Notes: generated by a model not told the origin, from the sequence alone. Positions 37,377-47,475 are shown, counted from the stretch's first letter. The stretch: DNA of 64,000 bases from Phycisphaerae bacterium (GCA_002862305.1 PKCS01000044.1:35888-99887); one strand, 5' to 3'. Numbers and translations are program-made.

Positions 37377-38501
37377 ATGACCCGCCTCCCCGCACTCCCG
37401 ACCCTCGGCCTCCTCTGCACCACCCTCTGCGTCCTCCCGACCATGAGCGGCTGTGCGGTCCACCACCACTGGGACCAGGACCGTGACGGCTCCTCCGCCA
37501 CCGTGAAGGTCGCCCGCTCCACCTCGTCCGCACCGGGGTTCTACGGGACCCAGGATCCGGCCTTCTGGAGCGACGGCGAGGACCGGGGCCAGGCCAGCCT
37601 CGCCCAGGTCACCTTCGCCCCCGAAGGATCGGATTTCGACCCCGAACTGGATCCCGACGGTCGATCCCTGGTCTATGCCTCAACGCAGCATTCCACCCGG
37701 TCGGACATCTACCGCAAGCTGATCGAGGGCCAGACGGTCACCCGGCTCACCTTCGACCCCGCGGACGACGCGATGCCCTGCATCAGTCCCGACGGCGACT
37801 GGATCGCCTTCGCCAGCAATCGCAGCGGGAACTGGGACATCTGGATGATGCCCGCCACCGGTGGCGCCGCCACCCAGATGACCTTCGGCCCGGACCATGA
37901 GCTGCACCCGAGCTTCTCGCCGGACGGGACCGAACTGACCTACTGCCGACGGAACGCCCGCTCCGGCCAGTGGGAGATCTGGTCCTACGCGATCAGTTCC
38001 CCGGGTACCCGGACCTACGTCTGCGACGGCCTGTTCCCGCAGTGGTCGCCGGATTCGGCCACCCCGAGGCTGCTGTTCCAGCGCGCCCGGCAGCGGGGCA
38101 GCCGGTTCTTCAGCATCTGGACGGTCGAGTTCGACGGCGGTCGGTGCTCGAACCCCACCGAGATCGTCTCCGCCAGCGACGCCGCGATCATGCATCCGGC
38201 CTGGTCGCCCGACGGCGGGTCCATCTGCTACTGCCTGGTCTCCGAGCCCCTTGAGGCTCCCGGGGCGTGGCCCGTGCAGGCCGATGTCTGGCGGGTGTTC
38301 GTGGACGGTTCCGGGCAGGCTCCCCTCACCCGTGGGGACGCCCGGAACATGCAGCCCGACTGGAGTCCCGACGGACGGATCTACTTCGTCTCCGACCGCG
38401 GCGGCACCGACGTGATCTGGTCGACACCCGCGACCCCGGCCATGGCCCCGGATCCCCTGCCCGCCCTGGTCGACGCGACCGATGGCGGGGACGGGGAGTG
38501 A
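37377..38501 (+). CDS. TolB-like beta-propeller lipoprotein
   Basis: 374 residues. Lipobox TMSGC gives a lipid-anchored mature protein. About six PD40/WD40-like blades (DPDGRSLVYAS, SPDGDWIAFASNRSGNWDIW, SPDGTELTYCRRN, SPDGRIYFVSDRGG). TolB itself acts in the Tol-Pal envelope system, but it is a soluble periplasmic protein and no tol or pal gene adjoins this one, so only fold similarity is claimed. CAGGAG seven bases before the ATG sets the start. The 298 bases before it hold no gene. Confidence 0.82.
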   Translation: MTRLPALPTLGLLCTTLCVLPTMSGCAVHHHWDQDRDGSSATVKVARSTSSAPGFYGTQDPAFWSDGEDRGQASLAQVTFAPEGSDFDPELDPDGRSLVYASTQHSTRSDIYRKLIEGQTVTRLTFDPADDAMPCISPDGDWIAFASNRSGNWDIWMMPATGGAATQMTFGPDHELHPSFSPDGTELTYCRRNARSGQWEIWSYAISSPGTRTYVCDGLFPQWSPDSATPRLLFQRARQRGSRFFSIWTVEFDGGRCSNPTEIVSASDAAIMHPAWSPDGGSICYCLVSEPLEAPGAWPVQADVWRVFVDGSGQAPLTRGDARNMQPDWSPDGRIYFVSDRGGTDVIWSTPATPAMAPDPLPALVDATDGGDGE

Positions 38502-38606
38502 CCTCGCGGCCGGTCGGTCCGACCGGGCCCGCGACCCGCCCCGGATGACCGGGGTGGTCACGGTCCGATTTCGCCAAACTGGAATCCCGCTTGCTCGCAG
38601 TCGTTC

Positions 38607-39416
38607 ATGAGCCATCGATACCCCGACCTGCGGGCCTCCCGAGGAGGCATGGACCGGCAATTCTCGCTCCTGTCGCGGCTGAACCGCATGGTTTGCCTGA
38701 TCCTCGGGATGACCGTGGTGGGGGGGTGCCAGTACAAGATGCCCACCGCCCTGGATTCACCCTGGCTGCCTCGCCAGGAGGTCTGGGCGATCGCCCCCCT
38801 GGCGAACGAGAGCGGGGTCAGTCACGTGGATCGGCTGGGAGTCACCGATTCGCTGGTGCTGGAAACCGCCTCGATCAACGGCATCGACGTCCTGCCCCTG
38901 AACCGGACGCTCGAGGTCATGCTCGCGCTCGACATCGGCCTCGACGGGATCCCCACCACTTCGGAATACGAGCAGATCTGCCGGGTGCTGGGCGCGGACG
39001 CGATCCTCGTCGGCACGATCATGGCCTACAACCCCTATCAGCCGCTCAGGCTGGGTTCCTCGATCCAGCTGCTGCGCCCCCAGGGTCGCAACTCGAGGGT
39101 GGTCATGGACCCCCGGTCCCTGTCCATGGCGGTGGGTGAGGGGGCCCCGCGCTCCCTGGGGCCCGTTTCCAGGCCGTCAGCCCCGGTCCAGGCCTCCGGC
39201 ATCTTCGACGCGGAGAATCACGGGGTCCTGATCGCCATGGAGGCCTACAGTGAAGGGCGATCTACGCAGAACCTCGCCCGCAGCGACCTCGGCCTCTACC
39301 ACCTCGACATGGACGACTACGCCGAATTCGTCTTCCACCAGCTGCTGCGCCGGCTGCTCGAGGAAGCCGGCCCGAACCGGTCGGCAGGAACTGCCGTAGC
39401 ACTCGCTGGGTCATAA
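38607..39416 (+). CDS. Lipoprotein with CsgG/TolB-N-like domain
   Basis: 269 residues from ATG 38607. The lipobox is VVGGC (residues 38-42 from this start). The mature domain (VWAIAPLANESGVSHVDRLGVTD, GIDVLPLNRTLEVMLALDI, GADAILVGTIMAYNPYQP) has the alternating pattern of CsgG/TolB-N-type periplasmic domains. The start is uncertain: ATG 38649 gives a more normal signal length but its GAGGAGG is only one base away, and 38607 has no ribosome site. Function unknown; an outer-membrane assembly or binding role is possible. Confidence 0.7.
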   Translation: MSHRYPDLRASRGGMDRQFSLLSRLNRMVCLILGMTVVGGCQYKMPTALDSPWLPRQEVWAIAPLANESGVSHVDRLGVTDSLVLETASINGIDVLPLNRTLEVMLALDIGLDGIPTTSEYEQICRVLGADAILVGTIMAYNPYQPLRLGSSIQLLRPQGRNSRVVMDPRSLSMAVGEGAPRSLGPVSRPSAPVQASGIFDAENHGVLIAMEAYSEGRSTQNLARSDLGLYHLDMDDYAEFVFHQLLRRLLEEAGPNRSAGTAVALAGS

Positions 39417-39440
39417 AAAGGCCCAAGAAAACTTAAGCCC
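39417..39440 (-). terminator. Minus-strand terminator-like hairpin
   Basis: Read on the minus strand: GGC-tt-AAG, TTTT loop, CTT-gg-GCC, then TTTTT. It ends a possible minus-strand transcript covering the small frame at 39433-39687. It also sits immediately after the plus-strand lipoprotein. Confidence 0.4.
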
Positions 39441-39687
39441 GCAAAAACCGTCTTTCCAGGCTCCCAGCGGGGTCGGGAAGGTTTTTGCGCGAACCGTCCG
39501 ATACCCGCTCAACCCGTCCGGCGATTCCTCCGATGTACCGGACGCACCGGCAGCCTTCCCGGATCGCGACCAGCAGGTCGCGCACCTGGATCGAAGGCCC
39601 CGGCGCGGGTGAGGCTCTCTCCGGCCGTCTGGGAGCACTCATTCCAAGCCAGGCGGCCAGACACCACCAGCCCCGGGCAGGCACCAC
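39433..39687 (-). CDS. Possible small protein, unrecognised
   Basis: 84 residues from GTG 39687, or 69 from ATG 39642. The middle (SIQVRDLLVAIREGCRCVRY, then IGGIAGRVERVSDG) has the strong G/C third-position bias of real genes here, while the ends do not, so it may be a decayed or partial gene. No ribosome site was seen for either start. A minus-strand terminator follows. The 304-base stretch between the flanking genes holds nothing else coding. Confidence 0.3.
   Translation of the reverse strand: MVPARGWWCLAAWLGMSAPRRPERASPAPGPSIQVRDLLVAIREGCRCVRYIGGIAGRVERVSDGSRKNLPDPAGSLERRFLRA
39441..39488. repeat. Inverted repeat with 9-bp perfect arms
   Basis: GCAAAAACC (39441-39449) and GGTTTTTGC (39480-39488) separated by 30 bases that can extend the stem partly (CTTTCC with GGGAAG). 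It lies in the 3' part of the possible small minus-strand frame. It could be a bidirectional terminator element or a protein-binding site; its closeness to a tyrosine recombinase gene is noted, but the arms do not resemble dif. Confidence 0.4.
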
Positions 39688-39720
39688 TGCCCACGCGCTG
39701 GACCAGCCAGGGATTCACTC

Positions 39721-40725
39721 ATGAGCGAGCAGCTTCCAATCGTCGACCGCTTCATCAGCTACCTGAATGAAGAACGCCATTTCAGCCCCTACACGGGACG
39801 GTGCTACGGGCTCGACCTTCGCCAGTTCACCGACCACCTCCGATCCCGGTACGAGATCGACTGCGGCATGGAGGCGGAGAACGCGGCACTGGAGGCCCGC
39901 CTCAAGGGAGCCGAACCCAGGACCGATGCCGGCACCTGCACCGACCAGATGCTCCTGGCCGACATCGAGATCGTCCGGGGGTTCATCGCCCACCTCGACG
40001 AGCAGGGGTACTCGGCGGCCACCATGGCCAGGAAGATCGCCACCCTCCGCTCGTTCCACAAGTGGATGGAACGCAAGGGCATCATCAAGAACAACCCCAT
40101 GGTCCTGATCCGGACCCCCAAGCAGACCAAGCGCCTGCCGAAGGCGATCTCGGTCGACCAGATCGAGCGTCTGCTCTCCGCCCCCGACGACACCGACCTG
40201 CTGGGCGCCCGTGACCGGGCGATCCTGGAGGTCCTCTACTCGACCGGCATCCGCGTGAGCGAGGTCGTCGGGATCGACCGGGGCGACATCGACGACCAGA
40301 GCGAGGCCCTGATCATCCGTGGCAAGGGCAAGCGCGAGCGAATCGTCCCCCTCGGGGCGCACGCGCTCAAGGCGCTCAAGCACTACGTGGGCATGCTCGA
40401 GAAGCAGCTCTCCGCGGCCGGTCTCTCGGCCTCCCCCGAGTCGCCGCTCTTCGTCAACAAGCACGGTGGACGGCTGAGCAGTCGTTCGGTCCGTCGCAAG
40501 GTCTCCAAGTACCTCGCCGCGGTCGGACTCGACCCCGAGATCAGCCCCCACACCATCCGTCACAGCTTCGCCACCCACCTCCTGGACAACGGCGCGGACC
40601 TTCGCTCCGTCCAGGAGCTCCTCGGACACCAGTCCCTGAGCTCCACCCAGGTCTACACCCACCTCTCCAGGCAGCGCATGCGTGACGGTTACGACCAGGC
40701 GCACCCCCGGGCCGAATCCGCCTGA
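39721..40725 (+). CDS. Tyrosine recombinase XerC/XerD
   Basis: 334 residues. N-terminal SAM-like core-binding domain with an extra ~30-residue insertion (ENAALEARLKGAEPRTDAG), then the catalytic domain with Arg in STGIRVSEVVG, Lys in RGKGKRERIVPLG, His-x-x-Arg in HTIRHSFATHLLDNGADLR, His in LGHQSLSSTQ and Tyr in VYTHLS. These are the full set for chromosome-dimer resolution enzymes. AGGGA eight bases before the ATG. XerC versus XerD cannot be decided without a tree; nothing around it looks like a mobile element. Confidence 0.9.
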   Translation: MSEQLPIVDRFISYLNEERHFSPYTGRCYGLDLRQFTDHLRSRYEIDCGMEAENAALEARLKGAEPRTDAGTCTDQMLLADIEIVRGFIAHLDEQGYSAATMARKIATLRSFHKWMERKGIIKNNPMVLIRTPKQTKRLPKAISVDQIERLLSAPDDTDLLGARDRAILEVLYSTGIRVSEVVGIDRGDIDDQSEALIIRGKGKRERIVPLGAHALKALKHYVGMLEKQLSAAGLSASPESPLFVNKHGGRLSSRSVRRKVSKYLAAVGLDPEISPHTIRHSFATHLLDNGADLRSVQELLGHQSLSSTQVYTHLSRQRMRDGYDQAHPRAESA

Positions 40726-40755
40726 GTCACCCCGAATGAAACGTGGATGAGTCGT

Positions 40756-40787
40756 CGCCCCGTTGCCCTGCAGCGGGGCGATGTCTT
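40756..40787 (+). terminator. Hairpin terminator after the recombinase gene
   Basis: CGCCCCGTTG (40756-40765) pairs with CAGCGGGGCG (40771-40780), with one G.T pair, followed by ATGTCTTT. Confidence 0.55.
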
Positions 40788-40841
40788 TGGTCGGGCCGGA
40801 CGAATTCCTGATGGCGCCCGTCGTCTTTTCCCGAAGACAGG

Positions 40842-41675
40842 ATGGTGCCCCAGTCCCCCGACCCATCCTCGAGCGTGGTCCTGCTGGAAGGCGACTGCCT
40901 GGAGCTCGCGGGTTCCGTCCCCGGCGGGCCGGTCGACCTCGTCTACCTGGACCCACCCTTCGCCACCGGACGCACCCATTCCGGACGGGACGGTCGATCC
41001 TTCCAGGATCACTGGCAGACCCCCGCGGACTGGGTGGAATTCATCCGTCCGAGGCTTCGCGAGGTGGTTCGATTGCTGGCCCCGACCGGGGCGATCCTCT
41101 TCCACTGTGACTGGCGGACCTGCCACCACGCACGCCTGATGCTCGAGGAGCTGCTCGGCGCGGACTGCTTCCAGAACCACCTGGTGTGGAAGTACGGGCT
41201 GGGGGGTTCGAGCGCCCGGCGCTTCTCGCGCAAGCACGACGACATCCTCTTCTTCACCCGCTCCGCCTCGGAGTGGTACTTCGATCCTCCCATGGTGCCC
41301 GCCACCTCGAACCGGATGAAGGGGATGATGAAGAAGGCCACCGACGTCCTCGACGTCCCCTCGATCAACAACATGTCCCGCGAGCGCAACGGCTGGCCCA
41401 CGCAGAAGCCGCTGGCGCTGCTCGAACTGCTGGTGGGCGCCTGCTGTCCTCCCGGCGGGCTGGTCCTGGACCCGATGTGCGGCAGCGGCACGACCCTCGA
41501 GGCGGCTCGCAACCTGCAGCGCCGCGCGGTGGGGATCGATCGCCTGCCCGCCGCCCTGGAGGTCGCGGGTCGACGACTCGACACCGAGGTCTCCGATCGC
41601 CCCTCTTCGAACCTGCGACAGGAGCTCGAGGAGCTCGAGGCACCTGGTCGACGAGGCGAACGCGCCTCCGGCTAG
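40842..41675 (+). CDS. Orphan site-specific DNA methyltransferase, beta class
   Basis: 277 residues. Motif IV VDLVYLDPPFATG comes first and motif I LVLDPMCGSGTTLEAA last, the beta-class order. DPPF fits adenine-N6 or cytosine-N4 methylation of DNA. SRKHDDILFFTRS and NGWPTQKPLALLELLV are family landmarks. It is shorter than CcrM and lacks its C-terminal domain. No restriction endonuclease gene is next to it, so it is probably a solitary epigenetic or housekeeping methylase. The start is uncertain: ACAGG is almost adjacent to the ATG. Confidence 0.85.
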   Translation: MVPQSPDPSSSVVLLEGDCLELAGSVPGGPVDLVYLDPPFATGRTHSGRDGRSFQDHWQTPADWVEFIRPRLREVVRLLAPTGAILFHCDWRTCHHARLMLEELLGADCFQNHLVWKYGLGGSSARRFSRKHDDILFFTRSASEWYFDPPMVPATSNRMKGMMKKATDVLDVPSINNMSRERNGWPTQKPLALLELLVGACCPPGGLVLDPMCGSGTTLEAARNLQRRAVGIDRLPAALEVAGRRLDTEVSDRPSSNLRQELEELEAPGRRGERASG

Positions 41676-41710
41676 GGTCCGGTCACCGCCGGGGCCGCGC
41701 CGCCCGGGAT

Positions 41711-42127
41711 TCAGCGGTACACCTCCTCGATCGAGGATCGCCGATCGAGGTTGGTCCAGCTCTTGCCGCATTCACTGCAGGTGCGCAGGTCGACCCCCCG
41801 GCCGGCCATCCGCTCCGTCCCGTTGAGGCTGTGGCCGCAACGGCCGCACCGGTTGATCGCCATCAACGCATCCGGCAGCCTGGTCCTCCGCTCCCGGACC
41901 AGCAGCAGGGTGCCGGTCACCAGCAGCCCCAGCGAGAGCATCCAGAACACGACGTCGACTCCCGGGGTCGACGAGCCGAGGGCCACGAGGGCGGAGGCAC
42001 CCGCCAGCAGCCACGCCACCATCATCACGGTGGTGCCGTTGATCGGATCGGGCCCGACCCTCCAGAGCGCGGCTCGCACGAACCTGCGTTCCCTGACGTT
42101 GAGTTCACCGGGGATGTTCCAGAGCAT
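41711..42127 (-). CDS. Membrane protein with C-terminal zinc ribbon
   Basis: 138 residues. Two hydrophobic helices (TVMMVAWLLAGASALVALG and VDVVFWMLSLGLLVTGTLLL) come first; the ribbon CGRCGHSLNG...CSECGKSW is at the C-terminus, the reverse of the order in the other two zinc-ribbon proteins of the window. It lies downstream of purE on the same strand. Function unknown. Confidence 0.72.
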   Translation of the reverse strand: MLWNIPGELNVRERRFVRAALWRVGPDPINGTTVMMVAWLLAGASALVALGSSTPGVDVVFWMLSLGLLVTGTLLLVRERRTRLPDALMAINRCGRCGHSLNGTERMAGRGVDLRTCSECGKSWTNLDRRSSIEEVYR

Positions 42128-42229
42128 GCCCCCTACATCGTCACATCCAGGGGGTGGATTGAATTCTCCGGTGGATCCGCCCTCGAGTTCGGGAGGGTCC
42201 TCGCGGGTCGCCAGGTCCGCCCGCGTTTA

Positions 42230-42739
42230 TCAGGTCGCGTACTCGGCGGGGACCGAGTTCGCCTCGCCCTGGCGGGTCTGCTCCTCGCGGAACTCCCGGT
42301 AGGACGCGGCGATGGTCTCGTCGGTCAGGCTCAGGATCGAGGCGGCGAGCAGCGCGGCGTTGATCGCACCGGACTTCCCGATCGCCACCGTCCCGACGGG
42401 AATGCCCTTGGGCATCTGGACCATCGCGTAGAGGGCGTCGACCCCGTTGAGGGCTCCACCGGGCATCGGCACCGCAAGCACCGGGAGGCAGGTCTTGGCC
42501 GCCGCCACCCCGGCAAGGTGCGCGGCCATCCCCGCACCCGCGATGATGATCTTCATGCCGCGTTCCGGGGCACTTCCTATCCACTGTTCGAGCAGGTCCG
42601 GGGTCCGGTGGGCGGAGATCACCCGCGCCTCGTTGGAGATCCCGAGCTGGTCGAGGGTCCGGTTGGCGTGCTGCATCGTGTCCCAGTCGCTCTGGGATCC
42701 CATCACCACGCCGACCAGTGCCGTCTTGTCGTTGTCCAT
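42230..42739 (-). CDS. purE: N5-carboxyaminoimidazole ribonucleotide mutase
   Basis: Class I PurE of purine synthesis, moving the carboxyl group from N5-CAIR to CAIR. 169 residues. Substrate-binding GVVMGSQSDWDTMQHA, SAHRTPDLLEQW, AGAGMAAHLAGVAAAKTCLPV and MPGGALNGVDALYAMVQMP are all present. AGAGG about ten bases before ATG 42739 is preferred over the upstream ATG at 42757. No purK is adjacent. A minus-strand terminator upstream (42825-42870) separates it from the preceding transcript. Confidence 0.95.
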   Translation of the reverse strand: MDNDKTALVGVVMGSQSDWDTMQHANRTLDQLGISNEARVISAHRTPDLLEQWIGSAPERGMKIIIAGAGMAAHLAGVAAAKTCLPVLAVPMPGGALNGVDALYAMVQMPKGIPVGTVAIGKSGAINAALLAASILSLTDETIAASYREFREEQTRQGEANSVPAEYAT

Positions 42740-42824
42740 CGGTTCGATTCCTCTCAATGATCGGTCCTGGGGGTCCGGGTCCGAGCCCGGATGATCCGCG
42801 CATCCTACGCCAAGCCGAAGCAGA

Positions 42825-42870
42825 ACAAAAAAGACAACCGCGCCGTCCGGGGGGGGTGGACCGCGCGGTT
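42825..42870 (-). terminator. Strong rho-independent terminator
   Basis: On the minus strand AACCGCGC-g-GTCC pairs with GGAC-g-GCGCGGTT around a C-rich loop, followed by GTCTTTTTTGTTC. It ends a minus-strand transcript coming from the direction of the small lipoprotein at 43163-43372, including the folded region at 42871-43064. Confidence 0.8.
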
Positions 42871-43064
42871 GCCGGGGGGATTCTCAGGGGCACGGTCGCG
42901 CGATCTGCCGGCAGTTGCCTGCCTGTCCCACATCACCGCTTGCGCCGCACCCCTGATTCCATCCCCTCGGGGAGAGAAGAAAGAGAAGAGGTCACTGACT
43001 GGCCGTTTCCGGGCACCCCGTCAAGCGGGGGGGTGCGTCGTCAGCAGCCATCCTTGGTACGACG
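42871..43064 (-). ncRNA. Candidate structured RNA of unknown class (or structured 3' UTR)
   Basis: On the minus strand: stem CGTCGT/ACGACG (43064-43059 with 43041-43036) enclosing CCA/TGG; stem GCACCCC/GGGGTGC (43036-43030 with 43019-43013); and a 12-bp stem with two wobble pairs, TCAGGGGTGCGG (42956-42945) with CCGTGCCCCTGA (42895-42884). The last encloses GGCAG-GCAA-CTGCC (42923-42910) closed by a GNRA tetraloop. It then runs into the strong terminator. No reading frame is convincing here. It does not match the conserved cores of RNase P RNA, tmRNA, SRP RNA or the cobalamin and c-di-GMP riboswitches as I know them. It could be the 3' UTR of the lipoprotein gene rather than an independent RNA. 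Confidence 0.35.
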
Positions 43065-43162
43065 GGTTTCGGCGGAGGTTCGCTGGTCTCGCGGTTTTTC
43101 CCGGGGGAGGCCCCCGCACCACGCTCGTGGGCGCCCTGGACCGCTTTTCGGCGTCCTCGTGG

Positions 43163-43372
43163 TCACTGGCCCGGGGGAAAGGGATCTCCGGTCCCCGGGT
43201 CCTGGTCCCCGTCGTAGGGGAACTCGCTTCCCGCGAACTGGGGGTCGATCGCCTCCCCCGGCAGCCCGGCCGCCGGGGCGATCCCCCCTCCCTGGTAGGG
43301 GGTGGGGGTGTTTGAACAGCCCGCGCACAGGGTCATCAGGCCGAGGAGGACGATGGAGGGTGTGCTCTGCAT
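43163..43372 (-). CDS. Small lipoprotein
   Basis: 69 residues. Signal IVLLGLMTLCAGC with lipobox LCAGC; the mature part is Pro/Gly/Asp-rich and probably unstructured. No ribosome site, but TAAGCT lies six bases before the ATG (43384-43379), so a leaderless transcript is likely. It is divergent from the sugar dehydrogenase gene 124 bases away, which has the same promoter geometry. Function unknown. Confidence 0.65.
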   Translation of the reverse strand: MQSTPSIVLLGLMTLCAGCSNTPTPYQGGGIAPAAGLPGEAIDPQFAGSEFPYDGDQDPGTGDPFPPGQ

Positions 43373-43378
43373 GGAAGC

Positions 43379-43384
43379 AGCTTA
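43379..43384 (-). promoter_or_regulatory. -10 element of the small lipoprotein gene
   Basis: TAAGCT on the minus strand with exactly six bases to the ATG at 43372. Confidence 0.45.
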
Positions 43385-43484
43385 CCCGCCCCCCGGCGGG
43401 GGGGTCCAGAACCCGATCCCGGGTGGCGGGGGCCGAATCGTGCGGCAGCTCGAATTCACCACACGCCGGTCGGTGGCAGGCGGC

Positions 43485-43490
43485 TATCGT
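43485..43490 (+). promoter_or_regulatory. -10 element of the sugar dehydrogenase gene
   Basis: TATCGT with exactly six bases to the ATG at 43497. Confidence 0.45.
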
Positions 43491-43496
43491 GTGTCC

Positions 43497-44768
43497 ATGA
43501 ACCTCCACACCGCCAGATCCAGCGTCCGCCTGCTGCCCCTCGCCCTCCTGCTGTGCTCACTTCCGCAGCCCGCGATCGGGGACGGCACGGATCCCGAACC
43601 CCCGGTCGAGTCCACCACCGCCCGCGCCCTTCCCGCGTCGGTCGCCCTCGAACGGGCGTGGCCGAAGGTCGTCACCCGACGTCCCGTGCAGCTGGTTTCC
43701 AGGCCCGATCGCTCGGACGTCCTGTACGTCCTCGAGCAGTTCGGCCGGATCCGGACGGTGGACGGTTCCGACCTCGCGAGCTCGGAGTCGGAGCTGGTCC
43801 TCGAGATCACCGATCGAGTCAACGCACGCAGCAACGAGGAGGGGCTGCTCGCGATGTCGTTCCACCCCGACTTCGAGCGGAACAACGAGGTCTACATCTA
43901 CTACACCGCGATTCGCCCCCGTCGCGCGGTGCTCAGCAGGTTCTCGATGGACGAGGCCCGCGAGCGGTTCCTGCCGGAGTCCGAGCAGGTCATCCTCGAG
44001 GTGCCGGAGCCCTACTGGAACCACAACGGCGGCGACATCGCCTTCGGACCCGACGGGATGCTCTACCTGTCCATCGGGGACGGGGGTGCCGCCAACGACC
44101 CCCACGACTACGGCCAGAACCTCGAGTCCCTGCTCGGCAAGGTCATCCGCATCGACGTGTCCGGCTCCGACGGCGAACTCGCCTACCGGATCCCCCCGGA
44201 CAATCCCTTCGTGGGTCGGGAGGGCGCCCGCGGGGAGATCTGGGCCTACGGACTCCGGAACGTCTGGCGGATGAGCTTCGACCCGGATACCGGGGACCTC
44301 TGGGCGGGTGACGTCGGCCAGAACAAGTGGGAGGAGATCGACCTCATCGTCAAGGGGGGCAACTACGGGTGGAATCGCCGGGAGGGGTCCCATCCCTTCC
44401 GACCCAGGCGACTCTTCCGGAACCAGCCGGTCGAGTCCGATGGGGGGGACGTCGAGGGGATGATCGACCCGGTCGCGGAGTACGACCATCGCCAGGGACT
44501 CTCGGTCACCGGCGGGTTCGTCTACCGCGGGACCGAGTTCCCCGCGCTGGATGGTGTCTACCTCTACGCCGACTACGCCTTCGGCACGATCTGGGGGATC
44601 CGGAAGGAAGGCGATTCGGTCACCGAGCCGGTCGTCCTGGCGAAGAAGCCCGGCTCGCTGATCTCGAGCTTCGGCCGATCCAACGACGGCAGTCTCTTCG
44701 TGACGAGTTTCGAACGAGACGAGCAGGGGCCGGGCGCGCTGTGGAAGGTCGTGGTCCCCGGGTCCTGA
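43497..44768 (+). CDS. Secreted PQQ-type sugar (glucose/sorbosone) dehydrogenase
   Basis: 423 residues. Signal peptide (LLPLALLLCSLPQPAIG), then a six-bladed propeller of the soluble aldose dehydrogenase family: EEGLLAMSFHPDF, YWNHNGGDIAFGPDGMLYLSIGDGG, GKVIRIDV, IWAYGLRNVWRMSFDP, VGQNKWEEIDLIVKGGNYGW, SVTGGFVYRG. Members oxidise sugars in the periplasm with PQQ, or act on related polyols. No PQQ synthesis gene is nearby. The gene appears to be transcribed without a leader (TATCGT six bases before the ATG). Confidence 0.88.
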   Translation: MNLHTARSSVRLLPLALLLCSLPQPAIGDGTDPEPPVESTTARALPASVALERAWPKVVTRRPVQLVSRPDRSDVLYVLEQFGRIRTVDGSDLASSESELVLEITDRVNARSNEEGLLAMSFHPDFERNNEVYIYYTAIRPRRAVLSRFSMDEARERFLPESEQVILEVPEPYWNHNGGDIAFGPDGMLYLSIGDGGAANDPHDYGQNLESLLGKVIRIDVSGSDGELAYRIPPDNPFVGREGARGEIWAYGLRNVWRMSFDPDTGDLWAGDVGQNKWEEIDLIVKGGNYGWNRREGSHPFRPRRLFRNQPVESDGGDVEGMIDPVAEYDHRQGLSVTGGFVYRGTEFPALDGVYLYADYAFGTIWGIRKEGDSVTEPVVLAKKPGSLISSFGRSNDGSLFVTSFERDEQGPGALWKVVVPGS

Positions 44769-44788
44769 GGCGTTCCCGCGCGACCCCG

Positions 44789-45280
44789 TCACGCTCCGCG
44801 GTATTCGTAGCGCACCCTGCCCGGCACGGTGCGCGAGAAGCCCAGGTAGGTGAACTCGAGGCGGTTCAGGATGCGCAGTGCGGCATAGCTCCCGGCCGGC
44901 ACCCTCGCCTGCACGGGGGTGCGACCATGGGAGACGAGGCGGCGCAGTGCTTCCCCGACCAGCCCGACCCCGAGGTCATGGCCCCGGTGCCGGGGATCAA
45001 GCCACACCACGAGCCTCGCTCCTCCTCGCGGGTCGAAGGACCCCTCCCCGACCAGTCCGGCACACGGATCCTCGCCCACCTCGACCCGCCAGAGCAGCGC
45101 CCCGTTCCGGAGGGATCCCCGGATCCCCCTCGCGATCGTACCTGCGTCCCGGGTCGTGCTTCCCGCCAGGGCCCACAGCCCCTCGGGGTCGCGGTGGATC
45201 GCGTCGGCGACCTCGTCGACGAGCCCGGGATCCAGCATGACCATCCTCGGGCGCGCCGGCCCGCGTGTGCGTACGTCCAT
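44789..45280 (-). CDS. GNAT-family N-acetyltransferase
   Basis: 163 residues. The C-terminal half has the acetyl-CoA site region RLVVWLDPRHRGHDLGVGLVGEALRR, followed by ALRILNRLEFTYLGFSRTVPG. Start 45280 is the ATG following the esterase stop by 34 bases, so the two are probably co-transcribed. An open frame continues upstream into the esterase gene, but it has esterase-shadow composition. Substrate unknown; the N-acyl acceptor might relate to the sugars handled by its neighbours. Confidence 0.75.
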   Translation of the reverse strand: MDVRTRGPARPRMVMLDPGLVDEVADAIHRDPEGLWALAGSTTRDAGTIARGIRGSLRNGALLWRVEVGEDPCAGLVGEGSFDPRGGARLVVWLDPRHRGHDLGVGLVGEALRRLVSHGRTPVQARVPAGSYAALRILNRLEFTYLGFSRTVPGRVRYEYRGA

Positions 45281-45314
45281 GGACTCGTCCCCGCACCGGC
45301 GGGGGAGCCGGTGT

Positions 45315-47438
<2,124 letters not shown>

Positions 47439-47475
47439 GAGTGACAGTATGCACTGCCGGGGGGATTCACGGTAC

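Noticed and set aside
39721..41675. Recombinase plus methyltransferase as a mobile element
   Set aside because: No att-like direct repeats, no other phage or conjugation genes, normal base composition; the recombinase has the Xer housekeeping set of residues.
42871..43064. SRP RNA or 6S RNA identity for the folded segment
   Set aside because: The SRP core (GGAAGGAAGCAGCC-like) is absent, and no single long hairpin with a central bubble as in 6S RNA could be drawn.
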